This document shows positions 1-9,808 of a stretch of DNA of 64,000 bases, one piece after another (position 1 is the first letter of the stretch; each line of letters opens with the position of its first letter). The DNA is taken from assembly GCA_001466705.2 (NCBI GenBank), contig LATX02000144.1:372001-436000 (forward strand). The letters run 5' to 3'. The translations under genes and the position numbers were made by a program. Under the pieces are notes generated by a model. It was not told where the DNA came from. It saw only the letters and a list, made by a program, of their open reading frames with translations, and searched no databases. Origin of the DNA: Moniliophthora roreri. Its lineage: Eukaryota; Basidiomycota; Agaricomycetes; Agaricales; Marasmiaceae.

Positions 1-523
1 GGTATATGGGTGTTTGCTTGAGCGTTTAAATTTCGTCATGTGTGTCGAGACTGGTGTCGTCTGTTAGGATCAGGTATCGTTAGCGCTATCGAAGTTAAGA
101 AAACGAAGAGCAGAACACACAGGATCAGCCTCTCCAGCTTCCCACATCTGCTTGAGATTGGCCACTTGAACGTAACCAAGAGGTTTACGGTTCTTGCTGG
201 CGAGTACTCTGCATCATATTGAGTAATCAGGTTGGGATTAGGCAGGATGAGCAGGCATTACGGGATACAAGAAAAGTCGCGTTCATAAGCCAACTCGATG
301 ACACGGGAGATGGGTTCTGATTGGGGAAGGGCAAAGGCAGGTGGGAGTTGAAGGTCCTATGTACGAACTTGGGTCAATATCTAAAGGCTGGAACAGATTA
401 TAGAAGTCGCACCTCAACAACAGCACCTCGGTACTTGTCTGGAACTGGTGTAGGTGCCGGGATACTGGTACTTGAGGATGCAACCCCGGGGGCGATATCA
501 ACGGGTTTTGCTGTGGCCATCAT
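1..523 (-). CDS. CBS-domain protein, 3' part beyond the window (partial)
   Basis: Four exons can be read on the minus strand: 523-413, 356-262, 208-121 and 60 to the window edge, with GT-AG introns of about 50-60 bp that join in frame. The protein starts MMATAKPVDIAPG with a short Ser/Thr/Pro-rich leader. It then has KYRGAVVEDLQLPPAFALP, RVIELAYERDFSCIPVLA and KPLGYVQVANLKQMWEAG, followed by THMTKFKRSSKHPYT. The IPV-LA--RKPLGYV pattern is typical of a CBS domain, which usually binds adenine nucleotides. From memory it resembles small fungal proteins with two CBS motifs, about 150-200 residues long. The C-terminal half is outside the window. The ATG at 521-523 was chosen because it opens the frame; a second ATG follows directly. 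Confidence 0.72.
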
Positions 524-677
524 GGTGAATGTCAAGGAGCAAGGTGAAGGAAGGGAGAGACTGATGGTCGTTGTGATACAAAGCGGATTCGGCGGCAGCG
601 GGAATGGTCCGCGGTCCACAGCAAGTCCAGTCGTCCGCTGTAACTTATATATATAATTGATAGCACCTATACATATC

Positions 678-766
678 TCCCTGGTAGTATATCGGTTAGT
701 ACACGCGCCTGTCATCGAAGTGACAAGATGTCGCGCGAAAGCTGGGTTCGACTCCCAGCCAGGGAG
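678..766 (+). tRNA. tRNA-Asp (GTC) with a 17-nt intron
   Basis: The acceptor strand TCCCTGG (678-684) pairs with CCAGGGA (759-765), with discriminator G766. The anticodon stem is CGCGC/GCGCG with anticodon GTC at 711-713. A 17-nt intron (715-731) interrupts the loop one base 3' of the anticodon, the canonical nuclear tRNA intron position. The T arm contains GGTTCGACTCC, a good box B. The mature tRNA would be 72 nt. No terminal CCA is encoded, as expected for a eukaryotic nuclear tRNA. Confidence 0.93.
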
Positions 767-1067
767 GTTGCAAGTCAGCGATAATCATTCCTTTTTCCCT
801 CCGAGATTTCAATGCTTCGCCGAAGTCTACGAGTATGGCCTCTTTGTACATCACCTCTATTGTTTTATGGCTTTGGACTCGCTTGAAGTATAATAACTGC
901 ACAGGGGATATATTTATATCGATATACAAAACAACACTAGATCGCATTGGGTGGAAAAGTACTTGAAGGTAAACCGGAAGTTAGAAAGGTAGAAATTTCA
1001 ACAACGTTCGTTCGTGTATCATAACACCATTTCAACAGGGCGCAACACTGGCATGGCTCTTGACCGC

Positions 1068-1555
1068 TCAACCCTGATGAGTAGCACCATAATACTGCGG
1101 CTGTTGACCGGGCACGGGCTGCTGCTGCGGGTAGGGTCTATACGTTCCGTTTCCGACATCTAGATGAACCGAACTCAGTCAGTGACCGTCTCTCCTTAGA
1201 GGAAAAAAAAAATAGAATAGAAAACGCACATTGATATCCGCCTACACCATACCTCTCCTCCGCTTGCATCTTCTTGTAAATGAGCCAAAAGGCGTGTAGA
1301 TGTCCAGGGATGTAACCCAAGCTAGTCATAGTAGTCTTGTCAGCACTCAGCTTTGCTAGGTGGAAGAAGAAGACGCACATCGTCAAACAAATGTTAATCA
1401 AGAGGTCACAACTGCATCCAGAGATGAATGCAGCTGCTGCTGGGGGGAAGATGATAGCGACCTGTTTAGATTGGCTGAGGAATTAGCTGGAAATCACTTT
1501 GGAAAGAGTAGCAAGTGCTGACGAGAATAAGGATAATGTCGGATGTCTTAACCAT
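1068..1555 (-). CDS. PMP3: PMP3/UPF0057-family plasma-membrane proteolipid
   Basis: Four exons: 1555-1523, 1461-1379, 1321-1230 and 1159-1068, total 300 nt, about 99 residues. The product starts MVKTSDIILILVAIIFPPAA, continues CDLLINICLTILGYIPGH and HAFWLIYKKMQAEERYG, and ends in a Pro/Gln-rich tail PQQQPVPGQQPQYYGATHQG. Two hydrophobic segments flanking a CDLLINI motif define the Pmp3/Sna (UPF0057) family of small membrane proteolipids, which affect plasma-membrane potential and cation tolerance in yeast. The C-terminal tail makes it longer than the ~55-residue yeast Pmp3. All introns use GT-AG and preserve frame. No coding sequence is seen for 540 bp upstream, so a promoter is likely there. 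Confidence 0.93.
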
Positions 1556-2098
1556 GATGGTGGGTGTTGGTAGAGAGTATGAGGATTTGGGGTGGCACAC
1601 TAGATAAATTAAAAAGGGTCCAAGTCCAGACTGCCAGACTGAGACTGCGCATGCGGTGCGGAGCCGGTGAATTTCGTCATAAACCTAACCCTCATCTTGA
1701 CCCCTCATCTACACCTGTTTTGTATAGCCAATATGTGATCCATACCGCAACGAATGTTTTTTGCACCGAAATATCCTCAGACAGAGATGGAAGTACCCCA
1801 TCTCTCATCCGAGTGATTGACTACCCCCCGCGAGCTTGAAGAAAGGGGTTTACCCGACGAAAACGAGAGCTATCCCGACCTTACTTCTGTCAACGAGCGC
1901 AAGTTGCAACTGTCTACACGACCTAGAGTCGGTATGTACCAAGTAGTGTCTAAAAATGTTACTCCAAGCGAAAGAGTAGTCGGTACACTTTCCGACAACG
2001 GTGTAGTAGTATACGCATCGATGAATCCAATTAATATTACTCGATACTAGCATACGAGCATACGGAGAATGTCAATATGAAAGCCCAGTGAACACACC
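1556..2098. other. intergenic region upstream of PMP3
   Basis: No coherent coding region, repeat or RNA gene was recognised. It separates the PMP3 start from the 3' end of SDR1, so it probably holds the PMP3 promoter and the SDR1 terminator. Short open frames here do not resemble proteins. Confidence 0.5.
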
Positions 2099-3404
2099 CT
2101 ACAACTTGATTCCAATCTCACTCAAAAATTTTCTCGTCAATCGATCCAGATCCTCTCCCAACTTCAAATCTTCTGCCATCCTACTGGGCTTCTTGATCAC
2201 TCCCTCTGGTACCAAATAGACACCTTTATACAAATCTTTGTTCTCCTGAACAGCTTTGCTAGCTGCCGCGAAAACTGATGTGTACGCGCCGCGTTCGGGG
2301 TCTACAGTCGTCAGGCGCATAAAAAGTTTCCACAGCCAGGAGAGAGGTAGCCGTTCCGAGTATGTATCGACATTGCCGGGATGAACTGCCATTACTGTGA
2401 TAGGTACGCGTGGATTGGATGACTGGAGACGATTCTGGAGATGCTTTGCCCAGAGTATTTCAATGAGTTTGGTGTGGCCTAGCAAAGCCTATGGTCAACA
2501 CACGGAAGAGAAAATGCAACATAGCTGGCAACGTACCATATCGGATGAGTGCCCCGAGATATCGGTCCTTGTACTCGACGCAGAAATCGCTTACTTCTTC
2601 GAACTTTGTTGACGATGGAACATGTTTGTGCACCTTCGAGCTGAGCTGTTTTCCAGAGTTCAGAATATTCGAATATGGAGGGCGAAGAAGATACTCACTA
2701 TAACAATTCTAACATCTGAATCAGGCACACTCAAGGCTGTGGATTTCATCATGGGGAGAAGGGTTTCCGTGAAGACAAATGGACTGATGTAATTGACGTT
2801 GACGATACTGGAAGTTCCTAAAACGCGTTTGTTTTTCATTTCAATCAGGCATATAGTAGGAATGGTATGTGCCTACCATCTGGGGTCTTTTCAAAAGGTG
2901 AATCGGGTCTGGAGCAAACGTAAGCTTGGAAAAGTCAAAGGAATGTCGACTTACAATAAAGCCGCATTATTCACTGCAATTTCAGATAGTCAGCGTAAGA
3001 GAAGCTGACGAGAGGTTGGATACTTTTACTTACCTAGCACATCCAATCTCTTTTCCTTGGTCGTAAAATCCTCTGCAGCCTTCTTCGCCTCCCTCGGGTC
3101 ACTCAAATCCAATTTGAGCCAGGAAACTTCCCCTTTGCCTTTCCAGCTTTCATCCTTCTTCAGCTTTTCGATTGCTTCTTTCGCTTTCTTCTCATCTCGC
3201 GCTCCCATGTATACTTTAGCTCCGCCTCGGAGAAGGTGCTGAATTGTTGCATACCCAGTTCCTCGACTGTATAATATACCTGGTCAGGCAACTGAACACT
3301 GAGAATTCGAAGAGACAAACGTGCTTTCCACCGGTTACGATTACCACCTTTCCTTGGAGGTCGATGATATGCCTGCGCGGATCGAACAGTCTCTTCCAGA
3401 ACAT
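2099..3404 (-). CDS. short-chain dehydrogenase/reductase (SDR1), retinol-dehydrogenase-like
   Basis: Seven exons splice into one frame. Exon 1 encodes MFWKRLFDPRRHIIDLQGK then VVIVTGGKH. Later exons give SRGTGYATIQHLLRGGAKV, YMGARDEKKAKEAIEKLK, RLDVLVNNAALLPDS, VNYISPFVFTETLLPMMK, RIVILSSKVHKH and RYGHTKLIEILWAKHL. The last exon (2478-2099) holds VHPGNVDTYSERLPLSW and ends SEIGIKL. The NNAA motif, the serine after VRIVI and YGHTK (YxxxK) mark a classical SDR with an NAD(P)-binding Rossmann fold; the substrate cannot be told. The glycine motif reads TGGKHSRGTG, two residues longer than usual TGxxxGxG, so the exon 1/2 junction may be slightly off or the loop expanded. The last acceptor (CTAG at 2482-2479) was picked because it restores YxxxK. 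Two broken paralogues lie downstream. Confidence 0.85.
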
Positions 3405-3769
3405 TACTGTCGTGAACTCGGAATTTGCTGGTCCATCAAAGATATGGGCTTACTGTATCCCGAGTGTGACTCACATGTGTTGTCTATAACGAATCGTGAA
3501 TAGCTTCCTCCTGCCACGACCAATCTTTAGTAGAAGGCATTATGCCAGATCACTTGAGTTACGAGTATTCGTCATTCTCAGGAATGGACGCAGAGGGTGC
3601 ATCTTGGGGCGCATTGAGGTCCACCTCGCTGACTAACTGAGTTTGACTGATCAGTGACGCGTCTCGTCGGCCTTCTCAGGCTCTCCAGACTGCAGCCCCT
3701 TTTAGCCTTGCGATTCCGCACGGCTCGATTCTTTATCAGCGCAGCCTTTGGATCGCCCGACGAAGAAAG
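3405..3769. other. intergenic region upstream of SDR1
   Basis: No gene recognised. Short minus-strand open frames have no family resemblance. The region lies between the SDR1 start and the left end of MITE copy A. Confidence 0.45.
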
Positions 3770-4166
3770 CAAGGGGGGTGCAGGACCTAAGTTTCTGGTC
3801 TGAGGTGGGGGGGGGGGGGGGGGGGGGCCCGAAATTCGTTAAAAAATTTTTGGACCTCACCTAAATCATGCCCCTGACGGGCTTTTTTTGGGCTTTGGGA
3901 TCTTCCAAAATTGACATAATTACTTCATTATTTGAGTCTCGCCCATAGTTCCAAGGGTTTCAGAACAACAGGAGGTTAATATCAACATGGAGAAGGTGAG
4001 CGACATTGATGATGGCGGGCCTGGAAAATGACTTACCTTTTTTGGATATGTCTGTGGGGATAACATACCCAATATGGCAGGAGGGGTGGAGGTGGTACCA
4101 CCCCCACTCAGCTTTAAAATTTTTTTCGACCTCGTGTGCTTATTAAATTTTTGGACCCCCCCTTGG
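3770..4166 (+). repeat. MITE-like element, copy A
   Basis: The segment begins CAAGGGGGGTGCAGG and ends TTTTTGGACCCCCCCTTGG, giving short terminal inverted repeats of the form CCAAGGGGGG. It is the reverse complement of copy B (4388-4538 plus 11713-11920). Copy A is about 43 bp longer because of extra sequence near its left end that includes a run of 21 G (3807-3827). No transposase is encoded, so it is non-autonomous. It lies in the first intron of the SDR2 exon-1 relic. A target-site duplication could not be assigned. Confidence 0.7.
3807..3827 (+). repeat. poly-G tract (21 G)
   Basis: An uninterrupted G21 run followed by CCC inside MITE copy A. Copy B has no equivalent run. It may be a real mononucleotide expansion, but such tracts are also prone to sequencing and assembly error. 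Confidence 0.9.
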
Positions 4167-4206
4167 TGGGAGCACAAATTTGGAGCAATATAGACATACT
4201 TTCCAC

Positions 4207-4288
4207 CAGTTACAACCATGACTCTTTCTCGAAGATCAACAATGTCCTTGCTAGGGTCAAACTGGTTTGACGACCTGAATCCAAGCAT
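4207..4288 (-). pseudogene. SDR2: orphan first exon of a short-chain dehydrogenase
   Basis: On the minus strand an ATG at 4288 opens MLGFRSSNQFDPSKDIVD and then LRERVMVVTGGK, ending at a GTATGT donor. It is a clear paralogue of SDR1 exon 1 (RRHIIDLQGK, VVIVTGGK), including the start of the nucleotide-binding TGG motif. Beyond the donor the sequence runs into MITE copy A (ending 4166), and no downstream SDR2 exons follow before unrelated sequence at 3770. It therefore looks like a gene truncated after exon 1 and bracketed by two MITE copies. Confidence 0.65.
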
Positions 4289-4387
4289 GGCAACATGTAG
4301 TTCATCGAGCCTGGCATCCAGAGCTTATAATTTACATGCGTCAAGTATTCCCCCTGGACTTTTTGACTCTCATTCCATCGCTTTCTT

Positions 4388-4538
4388 CCAAGGGGGGTCC
4401 AAAAATTTAATAAGCACACAAGGTCGAAAAAAATTTTAAAGCTGAGTGGGGGTGGTACCACCTCCACCCCTCCTGCCATATTGGGTATGTTATCCCCACA
4501 GACATATCCAAAAAAGGTAAGTCATTTTCCAGGCTTGT
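4388..4538 (-). repeat. MITE-like element, copy B, left part (interrupted by the gypsy element)
   Basis: Starts CCAAGGGGGGTCCAAAAATT and is the reverse complement of the inner half of copy A. It stops at the CTTGT target duplication of the retrotransposon and resumes at 11713. Without the insertion the copy would be 354 bp. Confidence 0.75.
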
Positions 4539-4921
4539 TGTTACGAACACAGACATTTTTCTCTTTTTCTTTTGTAAACTATCATGCGACTCGAACCCTC
4601 GTGTACCACCAGCTGATTACACTTTCCATTTCTGTCCTTCTTTTCTCCAAAGGCTCCGAAGTAGTATTACTCAGCGTTCTATACCTTTCTACAACGTTCC
4701 AGTAACTACAAACGAGTAGATACAATGTACCTATTTAAGACTGCAGAACTGGGTCGAAGCTCTTCAGCTTGACCTGGTTAAATCCAACCTTGTGCTAGCA
4801 AAGAACCGCTGGAACTCAGAACCTCAGAACTCTCTGAGCGAACTTGAACTTGAACCTAAAGATTCTTCATCACCTTCGGGTTTTGTAGAGTCGTTGACGT
4901 TGCTACGCAAGTGACGTAACA
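4539..4921 (+). repeat. 5' LTR of the gypsy element
   Basis: 383 bp, TGTTAC...GTAACA, 378/383 identical to the 3' LTR by my comparison. TATTTAAG at 4732-4739 is a plausible TATA box. CAGCTTGACCT (4765-4775), 33 bp further on, is complementary to the sequence just after the LTR and probably lies near the transcript start. Confidence 0.95.
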
Positions 4922-4923
4922 TA

Positions 4924-4934
4924 AGGTCAAGCTG
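4924..4934 (+). promoter_or_regulatory. putative self-priming primer-binding site
   Basis: AGGTCAAGCTG lies two bases after the 5' LTR and is a perfect 11-nt complement of CAGCTTGACCT within the LTR (4765-4775; again 11556-11566). In Tf1/sushi chromoviruses the 5' end of the mRNA folds back on such a site and is cleaved to prime minus-strand DNA. No tRNA-type TGG start is present here. Confidence 0.65.
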
Positions 4935-4961
4935 TCTTATCGCCGACCCATCGAGGTTTAG

Positions 4962-6296
4962 GCACCAATCACCACGACGCCTCCAAGGTCACCACTGACT
5001 GCGGAGCAGGAAGAAAAAATCGACAAAGACATCTCTTTAGCAGAACGGCTAGCGAAACTAGGAATCGCAATCCCGGGGAACCCCGCATCGACTTCGCGTA
5101 CAATTATAACCCGCCAACATCGTCAGAGCGCTCTCCGACACGCGAGCGAATTGCTTAGGCACGAAGAAACGACCGACATCGAAGAACCGAAAGTCGAAGA
5201 GACATCGAACAACTCGACCCCAGAATCCACAGAATCAGGCTTGCCTGTGAACGAGAACTCAGAATTGCCCGACGAGAAGAGCGCGAACTTACCAGAAGAA
5301 TCGACCAGCTCATCATTCTTCAGCGCCTTCGAAGAAGAAACGATGTCCGAAGGTGGCAGCTCAACCCCGAAACCCAAGCCGAGAGAGGGCATGACTCAGA
5401 CCCAGATGATGATAGAGATTTCGACTGCGGTCCTGGAAGAAATGGAGAAGAAGAACAAGGGATCGAAGGTTGCGACACCGGACCCTTTCGAAGGGGACAG
5501 GAAGGACACCAAGAGATTCCTGATGGAAACAGAAATTTACCTCCGCATGCACCCCACTGAATACGATAACGACGAAAAGAAGTGTCTGTTCCTACTGTCC
5601 TATTTGCGAGGAAAGAACACCGAATCCTGGAAAAATGGACAGAGCGCAAAAATCTTCGAACCCAAGAGTGGGGCGACACCCCTGACGTTCCAGGCACTCA
5701 AAGATGAGTTCAAAAAACATTATCTGCCGGCCGATATACAGGCTGAAGCACAGATCCGAATCGAAGAAGCGAAAATGACAGATCACGCCGACAATTATGT
5801 AAGCGATTTCCGAGTCATGGCCGATGAATCTGGATATGATGATCAAGCGCTCATTCACATCTTTCGCAAAGGACTACCCAACTCCCTATCAGCGAAAATC
5901 CTGAACCAGCCGCAGGGTCGGCCTGCTGATCTTGAAGGATGGTACGAAGCAGCAATCAGATACGATGAACAATACAAGTACTATGAAGCCGTCCAGAAGC
6001 CAAAAAGATTCTGACTCACCGATGACAAAAAGAAGAAGGTCTCGATTAATCGCATGACCAACCAACTGAGCGATGAAGAACGAAAGAAGTATATGGCCGA
6101 CGGACGATGCTTCCGATGTGCCAAACAAGGGCACATGTCTCGGGATTGCCCGACGAAGCAAAGTGGAGAAGTCAAAGAAGAAAAGAAGAAGCTTAGCGCC
6201 TGAGAAGCTTACGCAAAGATCCGGGCTATTGTGCGAGAACAAGATGCCGAAAAGCAGACGGAGATTCTGGACATTATGGAAGCAGAGGGTTTTTGA
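4962..6296 (+). CDS. Gag polyprotein of the gypsy element (two internal TGA stops)
   Basis: The frame is open from 4962 and closes with TGA at 6294-6296, but TGA stops at 6012-6014 and 6201-6203 interrupt it. The first in-frame ATG is at 5343; the true start may be upstream. The body is a typical retrotransposon capsid (TPDPFEGDRKDTKRFLMETE, SYLRGKNTESW, DFRVMADESGY). After the first stop, in the same frame, comes a CCHC zinc knuckle CFRCAKQGHMSRDC for RNA binding. Both internal stops are where an Arg codon CGA would become TGA by one C-to-T change. The last stop overlaps a slippery heptamer leading into pol. Confidence 0.85.
6287..6293 (+). promoter_or_regulatory. putative -1 ribosomal frameshift site GGGTTTT
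   Basis: In the gag frame the sequence reads GAG GGT TTT TGA, so GGGTTTT fits the X XXY YYZ slippery pattern directly before the gag stop. A -1 shift enters the pol frame exactly (GGG TTT TTG AAG). Downstream RNA structure was not modelled. Confidence 0.55.
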
Positions 6297-9200
6297 AGTG
6301 GCGGAAGAGGCTGACGCTCTCCCCGCCACCCCCAATATCTATTTCGAACGTTGTATTAGCTAAGCAGTCACGAAACTCTATGCACATTCCCCTTGTTTAC
6401 AACAGCGAAGTAGGAAAAGTCGGAACAAATGCGCTCCTCGATTCAAGAGCAGGGGGACTCTTCATGAGTCCAGAAAAAGCCTCAAAATTGGGCCTCGAAC
6501 AGACGGCACTACCCCACTGCATCAAGGTATTCAACGTGGACGGGACACCCAACAAAGCGGCATGGATTACGAAATCGGTAACGGCTACATACACCATGGG
6601 AACAAAACAGCTTACAGATACCTTCCTCATCTCGGGCCTGGGGAGCGAAGAAGTCATTTTGGGACTACCTTGGTTACGGAAATACAACCCGCGAGTAGAT
6701 TGGAACACTGGACGAATGGCATTCCCCGAGAAACGGCATATCAAGATCCCTCGTGTAACGGGAGTCCTGGACTATGAATCACTAGAAGAACTCATCCATA
6801 GAATCGATATCAGAGCTAAGTTGTCCACGTCTCAGAGGTTACAACCTAGCGCTGATGACGGTCTTCAACCTGCAACCGCGAAGATACCCGAGTATCTGTC
6901 CCAGTACCAAGGACAGTTCGAGGATAAAGAAGCCGAGCGTTTTCCGATATCGCGATCATATGATCATGTGATCGAACTAAAGCCGGAATTCACTCCACGA
7001 GACTGCAAAGTCTATTCCCTTACGGCCCTGGAACAAGCGGAGCTCGACAATTTCCTTGCGGAGAACCTTCGAAAAGGATACATCCGGAAGTCCAAATCTC
7101 CGATGGCGTCCCCTTTCTTCTTTGTGGGAAAGAAGGAGAAGGGGAAGTTACGGCCGACTCAGGACTACCGGAGGCTGAATCATGGGACCGTCAAGAACGT
7201 GTATCCCTTACCCCTCGTCTCCGATCTGATCGACAGGCTAAACGGTGCAACGATATTTTCGAAACTGGACCTCCGCAACGGTTATAACAACGTCAGAATC
7301 AAAGACAGGGACCAATGGAAGGCAGCATTCAAGACAAACAGGGGACTCTTCGAGCCCACGGTCATGTTCTTCGGACTAATGAACAGCCCAGCGACCTTCC
7401 AAGCGTTTATGGATGACGTATTACAAGACTTCATGGCCGAAGGATGGTGCCTGGTATACATGGACGACATCCTTATTTACTCCCAGAACCCAGAACAGCA
7501 TCGAGAACGAACCCTACGGCTCCTTCAACGGCTGAAAGAACAGGATCTGTATCTTAAGCCTCACAAGTGCAAGTTTGACGTCGATGAGATCGATTTCCTA
7601 GGATTAGTGATCAAACCGGGACAAATCGCGATGGACCCCACCAAGCTATCGGGAATCAGTGAATGGCCAGCACCACGAACTGTGACCGGGGTACGGAGTT
7701 TCACGGGGTTTACGAACTTCTATCGGAAGTTCATCGGGAATTACTTGGCAATCGCAAAGCCGCTCTATGATCTGACGAAGAAGGGAGTGCCTTTTGAGTG
7801 GACCGAGGAGTGCAATCATGCGTTCCGCACGTTAAAACGGTGTTTTCAACAGGAGCCTGTACTGCGATTGCCGGATCCGATGAGGGTGTTTATCATTGAA
7901 ACTGATGCTTCAAAGTGGGCGTCGGGAGGAGTCTTGCGACAAGAAGGACCGGATGGGGAATTGCATCCGTGCGGGTATATCTCCCATGCATTTGATGCAA
8001 CCGAGCGGAACTACGAAATCTATGACAGGGAACTCTTCGCGATTGTGCGGGCACTACAGACCTGGAGACATTATCTGATGGAAGGACCACACCCGGTGAC
8101 TGTCTTATGCGATCACAAGAACCTGACTTACTTCAGAACAGCGCAGAAATTAAATTGAAGACAGGCCAGGTGGAGTCTCATCCTATCCATGTTCGACCTA
8201 CGGCTGGTGCATGTCCCAGGGCGAGAAATGGTCCAGTCAGATGCGTTATCACGCAGAGACGACCATGTACAGGGGACCGACGACGACAACGACGACGTTA
8301 TCCTCCTACCAGAGCGGCTTTTCATTAACGTCGTCGATCTAGACTTACAAGCTAAGTTACAAGATCGTCTGGGATCCGATGACTTTCATAAGATGACGTT
8401 AGAATTGCTCACCACGAAAGGGGTACCGCCGATCAAGTCAGCGCTGTCAGACTGGGAGGTGAATGACAGCCTCATACGGTATCGAGGACAGATCTATGTC
8501 CCTGATGACGTATTGCTGCGACGGGAAATTACGAAGACGATTCACGAAGGACAGCCGTTCGGACACCCGGGACAATTTGGAACCCTGGATCTGGTTCAAC
8601 GAGACTACTGGTGGCCGGGGATGGCCAAATTCGTCAAAAATTTCGTGGATGGCTGCGCAACCTGCCAGCAGATGAAGATCAATACCCACCCCACGAAGGT
8701 TGGACTACAGCCCATCACGGGGCTGCCGAACGCGACCTCTTTCCAGGTAATCACGATGGATTTGGTGACAGATCTACCGGAATCGCACGGCTTCGATACG
8801 GTAATGGTCGTGGTAGACCATTCGTCTTCGAAGGGGGTAATTTTTATTCCATGCACCAAAACGTTGGACGCCCCTCAAGCAGCAGAACTTCTTTTACGAA
8901 ACGTGTACAAACGATACGGACTACCGGACAAGATCATATCGGATCGCGACCCCAGATTTGCAGCAGCTGTCTTTCAAGAGACAATGAGGCTCTTAGGAGT
9001 AAAGCACGCGATGAGTACCACTTATCACCCACAAAGTGACAGAGAAACTGAAAGAGTTAATCAGGAAATGGAGATCTATCTAAGAATGTTCTGCTCCAAA
9101 GAACAGACCGAATGGAGTTCTTATCTACATATGGCAGAATTTGCTCACAACAACAGAACTCATTCGGTAACACGGAACTCCCCGTTCTTCATGATCATGG

Positions 9201-9787
9201 GGTACAACCCGAGACCACTCCCCACGGCATTCGAACCAACTTCCGTTCCATCGGTGGAAGAACGATTGAACAAACTGCGGAAATTACGTGGAGATGTAGC
9301 AGGAATGATGGAAATAGCGCGGAAGAAGATGATCGAGAAGGCAGGGAGAGGGACGGACAAGTTCGTAGAAGGACAAAAGGTGTGGTTAGAAGGGAAGAAC
9401 CTGGACTTCGGATATCCTAGTAGGAAGCTCTCCCCCAAACGAGAAGGACCCTTTGTCATCGAGAAGGTCATGGGGCCGGTCACATACAAACTCAAGCTCC
9501 CACACCAGTGGAAAATTCACCCCGTCTTCCACGCCGGACTACTGAAGCCATACAAAGAGACCGAAGCACATGGGAGAAACTTCTTAGAACCACCGCCAGA
9601 CATAATAGAAGGTCACGAAGAATTTGAGATAGAAGCAATTATTGGTCACAAGCCGCTGCGGAAACCACGACGCTTCCTCGTGTCCTGGAAAGGATTCGAT
9701 TCGTCTCACAATGAATGGAAGACCAAACCGCAGCTAGAGCATGCAATGGACTTGTACCTGGACTATATAGTCAAGAACAAGTTGTGA
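6293..9787 (+). CDS. Pol polyprotein: protease, RT, RNase H, integrase, chromodomain (one internal TGA)
   Basis: One frame runs from the frameshift site to 9787 with a single TGA at 8156-8158, between AQKLN and RQARWSL in the RNase H domain. Domains in order: aspartic protease (ALLDSRAGGLFMS, where DSG is expected); reverse transcriptase with KLDLRNGYNNVRI, FGLMNSPATFQ and YMDDILIYS; RNase H with ETDASKWASGG; integrase with an HHCC zinc region (GHPGQFGT, CATCQ) and D-D-E core (TMDLVTDLP, SDRDPRF, HPQSD then ETERVNQEME); and a C-terminal chromodomain (EIEAIIGHKPLRKPRRFLVS, WKGFDSSHNEW). The stop and the protease change make this copy defective. No ATG is needed if pol is made by frameshifting. 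Confidence 0.95.
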
Positions 9788-9808
9788 CCAAGAAACCCCA
9801 TCCCCATC

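Noticed and set aside
8611..9420. Plus-strand open frames of 142 and 102 codons inside integrase
   Set aside because: They are shadows of the pol frame, which has clear domain motifs.
5600..9787. CRISPR arrays or bacterial operons
   Set aside because: No regularly spaced repeats or ribosome-binding sites; introns and a nuclear tRNA intron show a eukaryotic genome.
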